Assembly (NCBI GenBank): GCA_016199985.1 | Contig: JACQFQ010000058.1 | Location: 30,458 to 94,457, forward strand | Source of the DNA: Verrucomicrobiota bacterium | GTDB taxonomy: Bacteria; Verrucomicrobiota; Verrucomicrobiia; Limisphaerales; UBA11320 | Direction of reading: 5' to 3' | Length of the DNA stretch: 64,000 nt | Shown: one piece after another, positions 15,143 to 23,970 of the stretch | How positions within the stretch are numbered: the stretch's first letter is position 1 | How the letters are laid out: each line of letters opens with the position of its first letter | Position numbers and translations under genes: made by a program | The notes under the pieces: model-generated | Database searches by the model: none | What the model was told of the DNA's origin: nothing | Seen by the model: only the letters and a program-made list of their open reading frames with translations

Positions 15143-16483
15143 ATGAAATTTCTTGGAACCATTTTGATCGCGAGCGCCAGCCTGTTGAACGGCTGGACCG
15201 CCGAAGATGCGAAGCTCAGCGCGGCGACGAATGTCGTTGCCATCACGACCGCCTACATTGATCGCCTCGTCGCTGAAGCGCGCACGAACAACCCGTCGCT
15301 CAAAGCCGCCGACTCGCGCGTACGTTCCGCCACGCTGAACGCCGATGCCGTTCGGACGTGGGACGATCCGATGGCGATGTTCGGCGGCAGCGTCTATAGC
15401 TCGCGCGGATTCAGCGCTTCGGAAGACGGCAACCTTGCCTATGGCGTGGAGCAGAAGCTGCCGCTGTGGGGACGGCCCCAGTTGACCCGGCGCGTGGCTG
15501 AAGCGGAAACCTCGATGCGCGGAGCGGAAGCGAACTACCGCGCCGCACAGTTGCGGAACGAGATCACCAAGGCGCTGCTGATGACGGCGTTGGCGGAACG
15601 AGTCGTTGAAATCGGTGAACAAGACCTTTCGTGGGTGGAAGTGACCGCCCAAGCCACGGATAACAAGTATCGCGCGGGTCAGGCGGTGGTTGCCGACACG
15701 CTGCAAATCCAGAACGAAGTCGCCAAGCGCAACGACACGCTCCGAACGGACCACCGGCGTCTCGCCCATGAACGCTTCACGCTAAACCGGCTGCTTAACC
15801 GCGACGTGAATTCAACTTGGCCTTCACTGCAGTTACCGCCGGTCGGACCAGCCATTCCTCTGAGCGGAAAGCTGCTGGCGCTCTCGCTACAAAACGCGCC
15901 CAAGCTCAAAGTTCTGGAACAAGAGATCAAACAGGCTGCCGCGTCCGCCGAACTGACGCGCAAGACGCGTCTGCCCGATGTCGCCCTCGGCGTCGAGGGG
16001 CGGCAATACAGCGGCGACGGTCATTTTCGTTCCGGCATGTTCACGCTCCGCTTTTCGTTGCCGTGGGCAAACGGCGGCAAGTATCGCAAGGATTTCGAGC
16101 GCGACAAAGAAAAGCAGAAATCCGCCGAGCAAGAACGTGAAGATCAGGTGCTGATGGTGCGGGAGGAATTGCATCATCTCGCGGTTGGCGTCGAAGCGAT
16201 GCGGCGCGAGTCATTGCTTCACAGCGACGAAATCACGACGCGCGCGTTGCAGGCGTTGACGAGCCGCCTGTCGGAGTGGGAGGCGGGACGCGGCGCGTTT
16301 CGCGACGTGCTCGACGCTCGACGGATGTTGCTCGAAAGCGAATTGATGTCCGCCCGTGCGACCGCCGAACAACACCAGATGCTCGCCGAGATTTTGCTCT
16401 GGAGCGGCCTGGAAAACCTCGAAGCCCTGACGCCGCTCGCAACCGAGCCGTCGCTGCTTCCCGACCACGACAAGAAACCATGA
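15143..16483 (+). CDS. TolC/CusC-like outer-membrane efflux protein
   Basis: Outer-membrane channel of the second export system, 446 residues. The ATG at 15143 gives a signal peptide (KFLGTILIASASLLNGWTA); an in-frame start at 15092 would add 17 unlikely residues. TolC-type helical repeats are visible (RLVAEARTNNPSLKAADSRV; VTAQATDNKYRAGQAVVADT; LEQEIKQAAASAELTRKTRL), and the late segment SRLSEWEAGRGAFRDVLDARRML corresponds to the conserved second-repeat helix. It overlaps the adaptor gene by four bases (ATGA at 16480), so channel and adaptor are translationally coupled. Confidence 0.92.
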   Translation: MKFLGTILIASASLLNGWTAEDAKLSAATNVVAITTAYIDRLVAEARTNNPSLKAADSRVRSATLNADAVRTWDDPMAMFGGSVYSSRGFSASEDGNLAYGVEQKLPLWGRPQLTRRVAEAETSMRGAEANYRAAQLRNEITKALLMTALAERVVEIGEQDLSWVEVTAQATDNKYRAGQAVVADTLQIQNEVAKRNDTLRTDHRRLAHERFTLNRLLNRDVNSTWPSLQLPPVGPAIPLSGKLLALSLQNAPKLKVLEQEIKQAAASAELTRKTRLPDVALGVEGRQYSGDGHFRSGMFTLRFSLPWANGGKYRKDFERDKEKQKSAEQEREDQVLMVREELHHLAVGVEAMRRESLLHSDEITTRALQALTSRLSEWEAGRGAFRDVLDARRMLLESELMSARATAEQHQMLAEILLWSGLENLEALTPLATEPSLLPDHDKKP

Positions 16484-17961
16484 CCCTTTTCAACCGAACG
16501 CTCACCATGAACAACTCCAACATTCCCGCCCGATCGAGCCGCTCGCCTTGGGCCGCGTTGTCACTCGTTCTCCTGGCCGGCTTGGCCGCGCTCTTTCTCG
16601 CCTCGTGCAAGCAGGGCGGCGCGGACGCCAAGCCTGCCAACGTGGATTACTACACTTGCACCATGCACCCGTCGGTGAAGAAGCAAAGCCCCACCGACAA
16701 ATGCCCCATCTGTTCGATGGATCTCACGCCCGTCGAAAAGAAGGGCGGCGCAAGCGCGAAGGGCGATGTGGATTATTACACCTGCACCATGCACCCCTCC
16801 GTGAAGAAGCAAAATCCCACGGACAAATGCCCGATTTGTTCGATGGACCTGACGCCAGTGGTGAAAAGGGGAGGCGGCGATGCCCAGGCCACGCACGCGG
16901 CTCACGGCGGGCAACCCGCAATCGACGTAGTGGGAACGAACGCGCCCGCCGAAGACAAGCCCACCGAGTTCACCGTTGCCGTCGAGCGACAGCAGCAGAT
17001 TGGCGTCACCTACGGGAAGATTGAAAAGCGTCCGTTTCAACACAGCGTTCGCGCGGTCGGTTCGGTCGCTTACGACAAGCAGCGGCATTGGGATTACGTC
17101 ACGCGCGTCGAGGGTTATGTGCAAAAGTTGTTCGTGTTCTCGCGCGGCGAGTTGGTGGAAAAGGACGCGCCATTGCTCACGATTTACAGCCCCGATCTGC
17201 TCACAACCCAAAATGAATTCGTGCAAATCTTGAAGATGCGCGATGAGGCGAGGACGAAGGCGAATCAGCCAGTGCTGGAAAGCACGGAACGGCTCTACGA
17301 GTCCGCGAAACAACGCCTTCATCTGTGGAACATCTCCGACGAGCAAATCGCTGAGTTGCAGAATACACGCAAGCCGCAGGAGATTTTGACGCTCACCTCG
17401 CCCTTCAAAGGCGTGGTGCAGGACATCGGTGTGGACCAGGGGCGCAAGGTGATGAACGGCGATCATCTCGTGGACGTTGCAGACCTCTCCGTTGTCTGGG
17501 TGTGGGCGCAGTTCTATCAGGACGAACTGCCCATGTTGAAAAAAGGGCTGCCCGTCACCATCAGCAGTTCCTCGTATCCCGGAGAAAAACTGGCCGGGAA
17601 AATTGCGCTCATCGACCCTTTCATCAATGACGCCACGAGAACAGCACGCGTGAGGATTGATGTGGAAAATGCCGACCTCAAGCTGCGCCCCGACATGTAT
17701 GTAGACGTCGATTTGGCGATGGACATGGGTGAAGGCGTGGCGGCGCCATTCAGCGCCGTTCTTCCGACTGGCAAACACAACATCGTCTTCGTGGACAAAG
17801 GCGGCGGAAAGCTGGAGCCGCGCTTCATCGAGATTGGCCGCAAGTTCGGAGACTACTACGAAGTGAAGTCTGGCCTCAACGAAACGGAGCGCGTGGTCAC
17901 GAGCGCGAACTTCCTCATCGATGCTGAAGCAAAGGTGCAAGGGGCGTTGAAGTCATTCTAA
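16480..17961 (+). CDS. CusB-like adaptor with two tandem heavy-metal-binding domains
   Basis: Periplasmic adaptor lipoprotein of 493 residues from the ATG overlapping the TolC stop; an in-frame ATG at 16507 is an alternative. The signal ends in a lipobox (LFLASC). Two heavy-metal-binding domains follow in tandem, each with YYTCTMHPSVKK and DKCPICSMDLTPV, 42 codons apart. The remainder is a full CusB/CzcB adaptor: the VEGYVQKLFVFSRGELVEKD lipoyl half, helical hairpin (LTTQNEFVQILKMRDEARTK), DLSVVWVWAQFYQDELPML beta-barrel, and the membrane-proximal end. It should collect periplasmic metal and hand it to the pump encoded 18 bases downstream. The paired domains suggest an enlarged metal-capturing capacity. 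Confidence 0.94.
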   Translation: MTLFNRTLTMNNSNIPARSSRSPWAALSLVLLAGLAALFLASCKQGGADAKPANVDYYTCTMHPSVKKQSPTDKCPICSMDLTPVEKKGGASAKGDVDYYTCTMHPSVKKQNPTDKCPICSMDLTPVVKRGGGDAQATHAAHGGQPAIDVVGTNAPAEDKPTEFTVAVERQQQIGVTYGKIEKRPFQHSVRAVGSVAYDKQRHWDYVTRVEGYVQKLFVFSRGELVEKDAPLLTIYSPDLLTTQNEFVQILKMRDEARTKANQPVLESTERLYESAKQRLHLWNISDEQIAELQNTRKPQEILTLTSPFKGVVQDIGVDQGRKVMNGDHLVDVADLSVVWVWAQFYQDELPMLKKGLPVTISSSSYPGEKLAGKIALIDPFINDATRTARVRIDVENADLKLRPDMYVDVDLAMDMGEGVAAPFSAVLPTGKHNIVFVDKGGGKLEPRFIEIGRKFGDYYEVKSGLNETERVVTSANFLIDAEAKVQGALKSF

Positions 17962-17979
17962 GAGGGAGGCGCAACATTC

Positions 17980-20900
17980 ATGGAAACTCCTTCATCGCAA
18001 ACGCCCCCACCGCGCAAAGAGTTCCTGCTGGAACGCATCATCGACGCCAGCAGTCGCAATCCCTTCCTCGTCTTTATCCTTGTCATCTTCGGGGTCGCCG
18101 GAGGCGTTTGGGCGCTCAACAAAACGCCGCTCGACGCCATCCCGGACCTCAGCGACGTGCAGGTGATTGTCTATACCGATTGGGAAGGACGCTCGCCCGA
18201 CTTGGTGGAAGACCAAATCACCTATCCGATTTCCACGCGCTTCATTGCCGCGCCCAAGGTGAAGTTCGTTCGGGGCGAGTCCATGTTCGGTAAATCGTTC
18301 ATCTACGTCATCTTCGAGGACGGAACGGACATCTATTGGGCGCGTTCTCGCGTCATCGAGTATTTGAGCGCCGTGCGCGGCATGTTGCCCGAAGGCGTCA
18401 ACCCACAAATCGGCCCTGACGCGACGGGTGTGGGCTGGGTCTTTGAATACGCGCTCGTGGACAAGACCGGGAAGAACAATCTCGCCGAGTTGCGTTCGTT
18501 CCAGGACTGGCACCTGCGCTACGCGCTGGAATCGGTGAAGGGCGTTTCCGAAGTCGCGCCCGTGGGCGGCTTCGTGAAGCAATACCAGGTTGACCTCGAC
18601 CCGAACAAACTGGCTGCCTACGGCATCCCGCTCTCGGAAGTCGTGAACAAAATCCGCATGTCCAACGGCGACGTGGGCGGAAAGATTTTCGAGGTCGGTT
18701 CGACCGAGTATTACGTGCGCGGTCGCGGCTACATCAAGAGCGTCGAGGACATCGAGAACATCCCGCTCAGGACGCCCAAGGGCACGCCGGTCTATGTGAA
18801 GAACGTCGGCGCGGTGCATCTCGGCCCGGACATCCGGCGTGGTGTGGCGGAGTTGAACGGCGAAGGGGAAGTGGTGGGCGGCATCGTCGTGATGCGTTAT
18901 GGCGAGAACGCGCTGCGGGTCATCGACGGCATCAAGAAGAAGCTGGAGGAGATCAAACCGTCGCTGCCCGAAGGCGTGGAACTCGTCACCACCTACGATC
19001 GTAGCCAACTTATCAAGCGCTCCATCTCCACCCTGCGCGAGAAGCTTATCGAGGAAAGCATCGTGGTTGCGCTGGTCTGCCTGGTGTTCCTCTGGCACAT
19101 CCGCTCGGCGTTGGTCGCCATCCTGACGTTGCCCATCGCCATCATTCTCTCCTTCATCCCGATGTATTGGCTGGGGCTGACCTCGAACATCATGTCGCTG
19201 GGCGGTATCGCCATCGCCATCGGCGCAATGGTGGATTCGGCCATCATCATGGTCGAGAACGCGCACAAGTTTTTGGAGCATTTCCGCCAAGAGAGGGGCC
19301 GCGAGCCGACCAACACCGAGCGCGTAGAAGTCATTATTGCCGCCGCCAAAAGCGTCGGCCGTCCGCTCTTTTTCGCGCTCCTGGTCATCACCGTGAGCTT
19401 CATCCCGGTGTTTTCGCTAGAAGCGCAGGAAGGGCGCTTGTTCAAGCCGCTCGCCTTCACGAAGACCTTTTCGATGTTCTTCGCCGCACTGCTCGGTGTG
19501 TCACTCGTGCCCGTGCTGATGATTATCTTCGTGCGCGGGAAGATTACGCCGGAGGCACGCAACCCGGTGAACCGCTTCCTGATTTGGGCCTATCAGCCTT
19601 TTGTCCATTTCGTCCTGCGCTTTCGCTGGCTCACGCTCATCACGGCGCTTCTTATCATGGCCGCGACGGTGTATCCGTTCAAGAAGCTCGGCAAGGAGTT
19701 CATGCCGCCGCTCAACGAGGGGGATATTTTGTTCATGCCCACCGCTGTCCCCGGCATGACCGTCGCCGAGGCGACGAAAGTTCTGCAAATCCAGGACCGG
19801 ATGCTGCGTGAATTTCCCGAAGTCGAATCAGTCTTCGGCAAGGCTGGACAAGCGGAGACTTCGACCGACCCCGCGCCCGTCTCGATGTTTGAAACGGTGG
19901 TGAAACTCAAGCCAACGGAGCAATGGCGTCCAGAGTTTCGCAAACGCTGGTATTCAACCTGGACCCCGGAGTGGATGCAGAGGGGTTTGCGCAAAATCTG
20001 GCCCGACGCGCAACCCATGACCTGGGAAAGCCTTCTCAAGGAGATGAACGAGAAAATCAAAACGCCCGGCATGGCGAACATCTTCTGGATGCCGATTCAA
20101 ACCCGCACGGAAATGCTCACCACCGGCTTCCGCTCGGTTCTCGGCATCAAAGTCTTCGGCCCCGACCTCGGCAAGATCCAGGACGTGGCGGTCCAGATTG
20201 AAAAGGCGTTGAGCGATTTCCCGAAGACTCGCAGCGTGTTCGCCGAGCGCACCACGGGTGGGTACTTTCTCGATTTCACTCCCAACCGGCAGGTCGCCGC
20301 GCGTTACGGCCTCACGGTTGGCGATGTCAATGACATTGTGGAGAGCGCGATTGGCGGGAAGACCATCGCCACCACCGTCGAAGGCCGCGAGCGTTATCCC
20401 ATCAGTGTCCGCTACGCCCGCGATTTCCGCGAAGACCTCGACGCCCTCAAGCGCGTGCTGGTGCCCGTGCCGATGGTGGGAGCGGAGGCGGCGAGTCCTT
20501 CGGGCGCGATGACTGGCGCCAGATCCGCTCCGACCGGAATGGGCGCCGGATCGCAGATGGCGCAGATCCCGATTTCGATGCTTGCCGACATCAGCTACAA
20601 GACCGGCCCGCCGTCCATCCGCAACGAGAATGGCCAGCTTGTCGGCTTTGTGTTCGTGGACATTACCAGCGACGACATCCAAGGTTACGTGGACGCGGCC
20701 TCCCAACACATCAATGAATTCGTCAAGTTCCCGCCCGGCTATTACATGCAATGGGCCGGCCAATTCGAGTATCTCAAGAGCGCCGAGCAGAAACTCAAGG
20801 TCGTCGTTCCGTTCACGCTGCTGATTATTTTCGTGCTCATCTACATGAACACCAAGAGCGCGGCGAAGACGTTCATCGTTTTGCTGGCTGTGCCGTTCTC

Positions 20901-21885
20901 GCTGGTGGGCGCGTTCTGGTTCCTCTACCTGCTCGGTTACAACTTGAGCATGGCCGTGTGGGTGGGTCTCATAGCGCTCGCCGGACTCGATGCCGAAACA
21001 GGCGTCGTGATGCTGCTCTATCTCGACCATGCCTGGGACAAGTTCCGCGACGCAGGTCGCATGAACTCCGTGTCCGATTTGAACGCCGCCGTCATCGAAG
21101 GCGCGGTGCAGCGCATCCGCCCGAAAATCATGACGATCTGCGCGATTCTGTTCGGCCTGCTGCCCATCATGTGGTCGCCCACCACGCAGAGCGGCGCGGA
21201 CGTGATGAAGCGCATCGCCGCGCCGATGATTGGCGGCGTTATCACGTCGGGTATCCTGGAGTTGTTGCTTTACCCGGTGATTTTTGTGCTCTGGCGAAAG
21301 CGGCACTTGGGGACGGCGCTGGCGCGTCCGGCATTCGTTGACGTTGGAAGTTCGTCCGCCGTCCCAATCGGGGTGACTCCGAGTCCCAGCCCGTCGGTCG
21401 CCGCGCTCGCAGCAGCACAACCGCGCCCGCCGCGTTCGGGCCGCACGAACTTCATCTGGCTTGCGTTGCTCGTCGTCGCCGTCGCGGTCGGCGGCTTCTT
21501 CGCGTGGCAAAAAATTGGCCAAGATAGGGGGTTGGGCGCGGCTGTTGAGGGACAGCCTTTCGCAACGCAAAGGGTGAAGGACCTCACCGTGAGTTTCATT
21601 CACCCAAAGGGTCAGCTTCAGAACGCCATGAACGACATTCTTATGCAGTTCCGCGACGCGGCGAGTGGCGACTTGGTGGATGTGGGCACGGTGAAGTTCG
21701 ACCTCGATATGAATATGCCCGGCATGGTGATGCACTCTGGTTCAACCATCACACCCACTGGCACTCCTGGCCAATACCGCGCCCAGGTGAAACCCGACAT
21801 GGGCGGCGATTGGATGGCGACGCTCCATTACGAAGGTCCGCATGGCAACGGCAGCACCAGCTTTTCCGTGAACGTGAAACAGTGA
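17980..21885 (+). CDS. CusA-type RND Cu/Ag efflux pump fused to a C-terminal YtkA/FixH-like domain
   Basis: HME-RND pump of 1301 residues, about 250 longer than usual. Residues 1-1110 are a complete CusA-type pump: proton-relay segment GAMVDSAIIMVENAHK (Asp419) and the three Met-containing segments that bind Cu(I)/Ag(I) in CusA (ILFMPTAVPGM, APVSMFETVVKL, RTEMLTTGF). There is also an Ala/Gly/Ser/Met-rich insert near residues 830-855. The pump core ends near VLWRKRHLG. An Ala/Pro/Ser linker, an extra membrane helix (about 1158-1178) and a beta domain (about 1198-1301, with VKFDLDMNMPGMVMHSGSTI) follow. That last part resembles YtkA/FixH-like periplasmic domains and is Met/His rich. The gene's stop overlaps the sigma-factor start. 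Confidence 0.95.
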   Translation: METPSSQTPPPRKEFLLERIIDASSRNPFLVFILVIFGVAGGVWALNKTPLDAIPDLSDVQVIVYTDWEGRSPDLVEDQITYPISTRFIAAPKVKFVRGESMFGKSFIYVIFEDGTDIYWARSRVIEYLSAVRGMLPEGVNPQIGPDATGVGWVFEYALVDKTGKNNLAELRSFQDWHLRYALESVKGVSEVAPVGGFVKQYQVDLDPNKLAAYGIPLSEVVNKIRMSNGDVGGKIFEVGSTEYYVRGRGYIKSVEDIENIPLRTPKGTPVYVKNVGAVHLGPDIRRGVAELNGEGEVVGGIVVMRYGENALRVIDGIKKKLEEIKPSLPEGVELVTTYDRSQLIKRSISTLREKLIEESIVVALVCLVFLWHIRSALVAILTLPIAIILSFIPMYWLGLTSNIMSLGGIAIAIGAMVDSAIIMVENAHKFLEHFRQERGREPTNTERVEVIIAAAKSVGRPLFFALLVITVSFIPVFSLEAQEGRLFKPLAFTKTFSMFFAALLGVSLVPVLMIIFVRGKITPEARNPVNRFLIWAYQPFVHFVLRFRWLTLITALLIMAATVYPFKKLGKEFMPPLNEGDILFMPTAVPGMTVAEATKVLQIQDRMLREFPEVESVFGKAGQAETSTDPAPVSMFETVVKLKPTEQWRPEFRKRWYSTWTPEWMQRGLRKIWPDAQPMTWESLLKEMNEKIKTPGMANIFWMPIQTRTEMLTTGFRSVLGIKVFGPDLGKIQDVAVQIEKALSDFPKTRSVFAERTTGGYFLDFTPNRQVAARYGLTVGDVNDIVESAIGGKTIATTVEGRERYPISVRYARDFREDLDALKRVLVPVPMVGAEAASPSGAMTGARSAPTGMGAGSQMAQIPISMLADISYKTGPPSIRNENGQLVGFVFVDITSDDIQGYVDAASQHINEFVKFPPGYYMQWAGQFEYLKSAEQKLKVVVPFTLLIIFVLIYMNTKSAAKTFIVLLAVPFSLVGAFWFLYLLGYNLSMAVWVGLIALAGLDAETGVVMLLYLDHAWDKFRDAGRMNSVSDLNAAVIEGAVQRIRPKIMTICAILFGLLPIMWSPTTQSGADVMKRIAAPMIGGVITSGILELLLYPVIFVLWRKRHLGTALARPAFVDVGSSSAVPIGVTPSPSPSVAALAAAQPRPPRSGRTNFIWLALLVVAVAVGGFFAWQKIGQDRGLGAAVEGQPFATQRVKDLTVSFIHPKGQLQNAMNDILMQFRDAASGDLVDVGTVKFDLDMNMPGMVMHSGSTITPTGTPGQYRAQVKPDMGGDWMATLHYEGPHGNGSTSFSVNVKQ

Positions 21886-22481
21886 GCGACGAAACCGAAC
21901 AACTCAACGAGCGCGACCGCGATGACATGCTTCGCCTCGCGACAGGCCACGGTGCGGCGTTGAACGAACTCATGGAGCGCCACGCCGGGAAGCTGTTCAA
22001 CTATCTCGTCCGCTGTCTGCAAAACGAAGAAGACGCCGCCGACGCCGCGCAGGAGGCTTTTGTCCGCGTCTATCGGAACTGCGCGAAGTTCGACGTGAGT
22101 CAAAAGTTCTCCACCTGGCTTTACGCCGTTGCGACCAATCTGGTGAAAGACCGCTACCGCCATCGGTCGCGACACCCACATGTTTCACTCGACGCGGAGA
22201 ACGAGGCGACGGGTGAAGAGTTCCGAGAACGCCTGCCGGAGCACAATCCAACACCTAGCGAATCGTTGCTGAGTGCGGAGCGGGTGGAAACCATCCGCAA
22301 TGCCGTGGCGCAATTGCCTGAAGAACTCCGCGTGCCGCTCATTCTTTCCGAATTCGAGGAACTTTCTCACGCGGAAATCGGTGAGATTTTGAAATGCACA
22401 GCCAAAGCCGTGGAGACGCGAATCTACCGTGCGCGGCAGCAACTGCGAACGAGCCTCGCGATATTATTGGAGTCGGTCTGA
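21882..22481 (+). CDS. ECF RNA polymerase sigma factor
   Basis: Sigma-70 family ECF factor of 199 residues. The GTG at 21882 overlaps the pump stop (GTGA), so its translation is coupled to the pump. Region 2 is clear (KLFNYLVRCLQNEEDAADAA through EAFVRVYRNCAKF and FSTWLYAVATNLVKDRYRHR), as is region 4 (LPEELRVPLILSEFEELSHA, EIGEILKCTAKAVETRIYRA) with its helix-turn-helix. Placing the sigma gene at the end of the efflux operon would give positive feedback. The likely controlling pair, the CnrY-like anti-sigma and CnrX-like sensor, is 9 kb upstream in the same direction. Confidence 0.93.
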   Translation: MSDETEQLNERDRDDMLRLATGHGAALNELMERHAGKLFNYLVRCLQNEEDAADAAQEAFVRVYRNCAKFDVSQKFSTWLYAVATNLVKDRYRHRSRHPHVSLDAENEATGEEFRERLPEHNPTPSESLLSAERVETIRNAVAQLPEELRVPLILSEFEELSHAEIGEILKCTAKAVETRIYRARQQLRTSLAILLESV

Positions 22482-22791
22482 ATTCCACAAACAGATGTCG
22501 ATTCGCGCCAAGATCATGGTTTGCCGTGGCGCCTTTCAGCGTCGGACTGACAATGGGGTGAAAGCGGTGGTTTGAAAATGCGGTGTTCTTGAGCTGGATT
22601 TTCTTGGCACTTCAGCCGCGATATCCTCTTCCTTCTTGGCCACGGTCTTCCTCCAATGTCCCGACAAATGGTTCACCCTCCTCTATCCCAACATTTTATC
22701 CCCGCCTAAGAATTGGCCCTGGCCGAGCCCGCGGCCTTCAAGAACCTCTTGCACTTCGGCGGTTCGGACCTGATTCTCTGCCGCTCGAGTT
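22482..22791. other. Intergenic region closing the metal island
   Basis: About 310 bases between the sigma gene and the aminotransferase gene. A weak inverted repeat (GCGCCA near 22505 with TGGCGC near 22527, followed by CTTTC) might end the long metal transcript, but the loop is 16 bases and the stem only six. No tRNA, repeat end or clear promoter was found. Confidence 0.4.
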
Positions 22792-23970
22792 ATGAACTAT
22801 CGCATTTCGCAGCGCGCGGCTTCGCTGGCGCCATCGCTGACTCTGGCCATCGATTCCAAGGCCAAGCAGATGAAGGCGGCGGGGGAGGATGTTGTCGGCT
22901 TTGGCGCCGGCGAGCCCGATTTCGACACGCCGCAGCACATCAAGGACGCCGCGGCCAAGGCTCTGGCCGGCGGCTTCACCAAGTACACGCCGAGCAGCGG
23001 CATTCCCGAGCTGCGCGAGGCCATCGCGGCGAAGTTCAAGCAGGAGAACGGGCTTTCGTATAAACCGTCCCAGATCATCGTGTCCTCGGGCGGCAAGCAC
23101 TCGTGCTACAACGTCATCATGGCCCTCTGCCAGGAGGGCGACGAGGTGATCATCCCCTCTCCGTACTGGCTCAGCTATCCCGAGATGGTGAAGCTCGCGG
23201 GGGCCGCCTCGGTGATTCTCCCCACCACCGACCAGACCGAGTTCAAGGTCACCCCGGAGCAACTGCGGGCGGCCATCACGCCGCGGACCCGCTTGTTCAT
23301 TCTCAACTCTCCCAGCAACCCGACCGGCGCCGTCTACACCCGCGAGGAAATCCGGGCGCTTGGGGATGTTTGCGTGCGGAGCGGGGTTCTCATTATGAGC
23401 GATGAGATCTACGAGAAGCTCGTCTACGACGGGGCGACGCACACCAGCGTTGCGGCGTTTTCGCAGGCCCATTACGACCACACGATCGTGGTTCATGGAT
23501 TCGCGAAGGCCTGGTCCATGACCGGCTGGAGGTTGGGCTTTCTGGCGGCGCCAGAGCCGATCGCCCAGGCGATCGACGCCATCCAGAGCCATAGCACCAG
23601 CAATCCCACCTCCTTTGCGCAGAAGGGCGCGGTGGCCGCGCTGACCGGCTCCCAGGAACACCTTCCCCGTTGGCTCGAGGAGTACGCCAGGCGTCGAAGC
23701 TACGCGCATCAACGCCTCAATGCCATCCCTGGGCTCACCTGCGTCAACGCGCGCGGCGCGTTCTACTTGTTTCCCAACATCTCCAGGTTGGGGTTGAAGT
23801 CGATCGACTTTTGCGCCCGGCTGCTGGAGGAGGAGAAGGTGGCGGCCGTGCCGGGCATCGCTTTTGGCGCCGAGGGCTATCTGAGGATCAGCTACGCCAC
23901 ATCCATGGCGAACATTGAAAAAGGCCTGGATCGCCTCGAGGCCTTCGTGCGTCGGCTGGCTGGGAAATGA
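22792..23970 (+). CDS. Class I pyridoxal-phosphate aminotransferase, aspartate aminotransferase-like
   Basis: Fold-type I aminotransferase of the AspB/AspC group, 392 residues, full length. Visible landmarks are the N-terminal VVGFGAGEPDFDTP motif, the SPYWLSYPEMVKLAG segment, LNSPSNPTGAVYTREEI, SDEIYEKLVYDG (cofactor-contacting Asp and Tyr) and the Schiff-base lysine in HGFAKAWSMTGWRLGFL (Lys239). The likely reaction is transfer between aspartate and 2-oxoglutarate, though related enzymes use other amino acids or prephenate. Its stop overlaps the ATG of the DUF5069 gene (ATGA at 23967). Confidence 0.95.
   Translation: MNYRISQRAASLAPSLTLAIDSKAKQMKAAGEDVVGFGAGEPDFDTPQHIKDAAAKALAGGFTKYTPSSGIPELREAIAAKFKQENGLSYKPSQIIVSSGGKHSCYNVIMALCQEGDEVIIPSPYWLSYPEMVKLAGAASVILPTTDQTEFKVTPEQLRAAITPRTRLFILNSPSNPTGAVYTREEIRALGDVCVRSGVLIMSDEIYEKLVYDGATHTSVAAFSQAHYDHTIVVHGFAKAWSMTGWRLGFLAAPEPIAQAIDAIQSHSTSNPTSFAQKGAVAALTGSQEHLPRWLEEYARRRSYAHQRLNAIPGLTCVNARGAFYLFPNISRLGLKSIDFCARLLEEEKVAAVPGIAFGAEGYLRISYATSMANIEKGLDRLEAFVRRLAGK

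Noticed and set aside
22505..22532. Intrinsic terminator after the sigma gene
   Set aside because: The stem is only six base pairs with a 16-base loop and only a short pyrimidine run, too weak to list as a feature.
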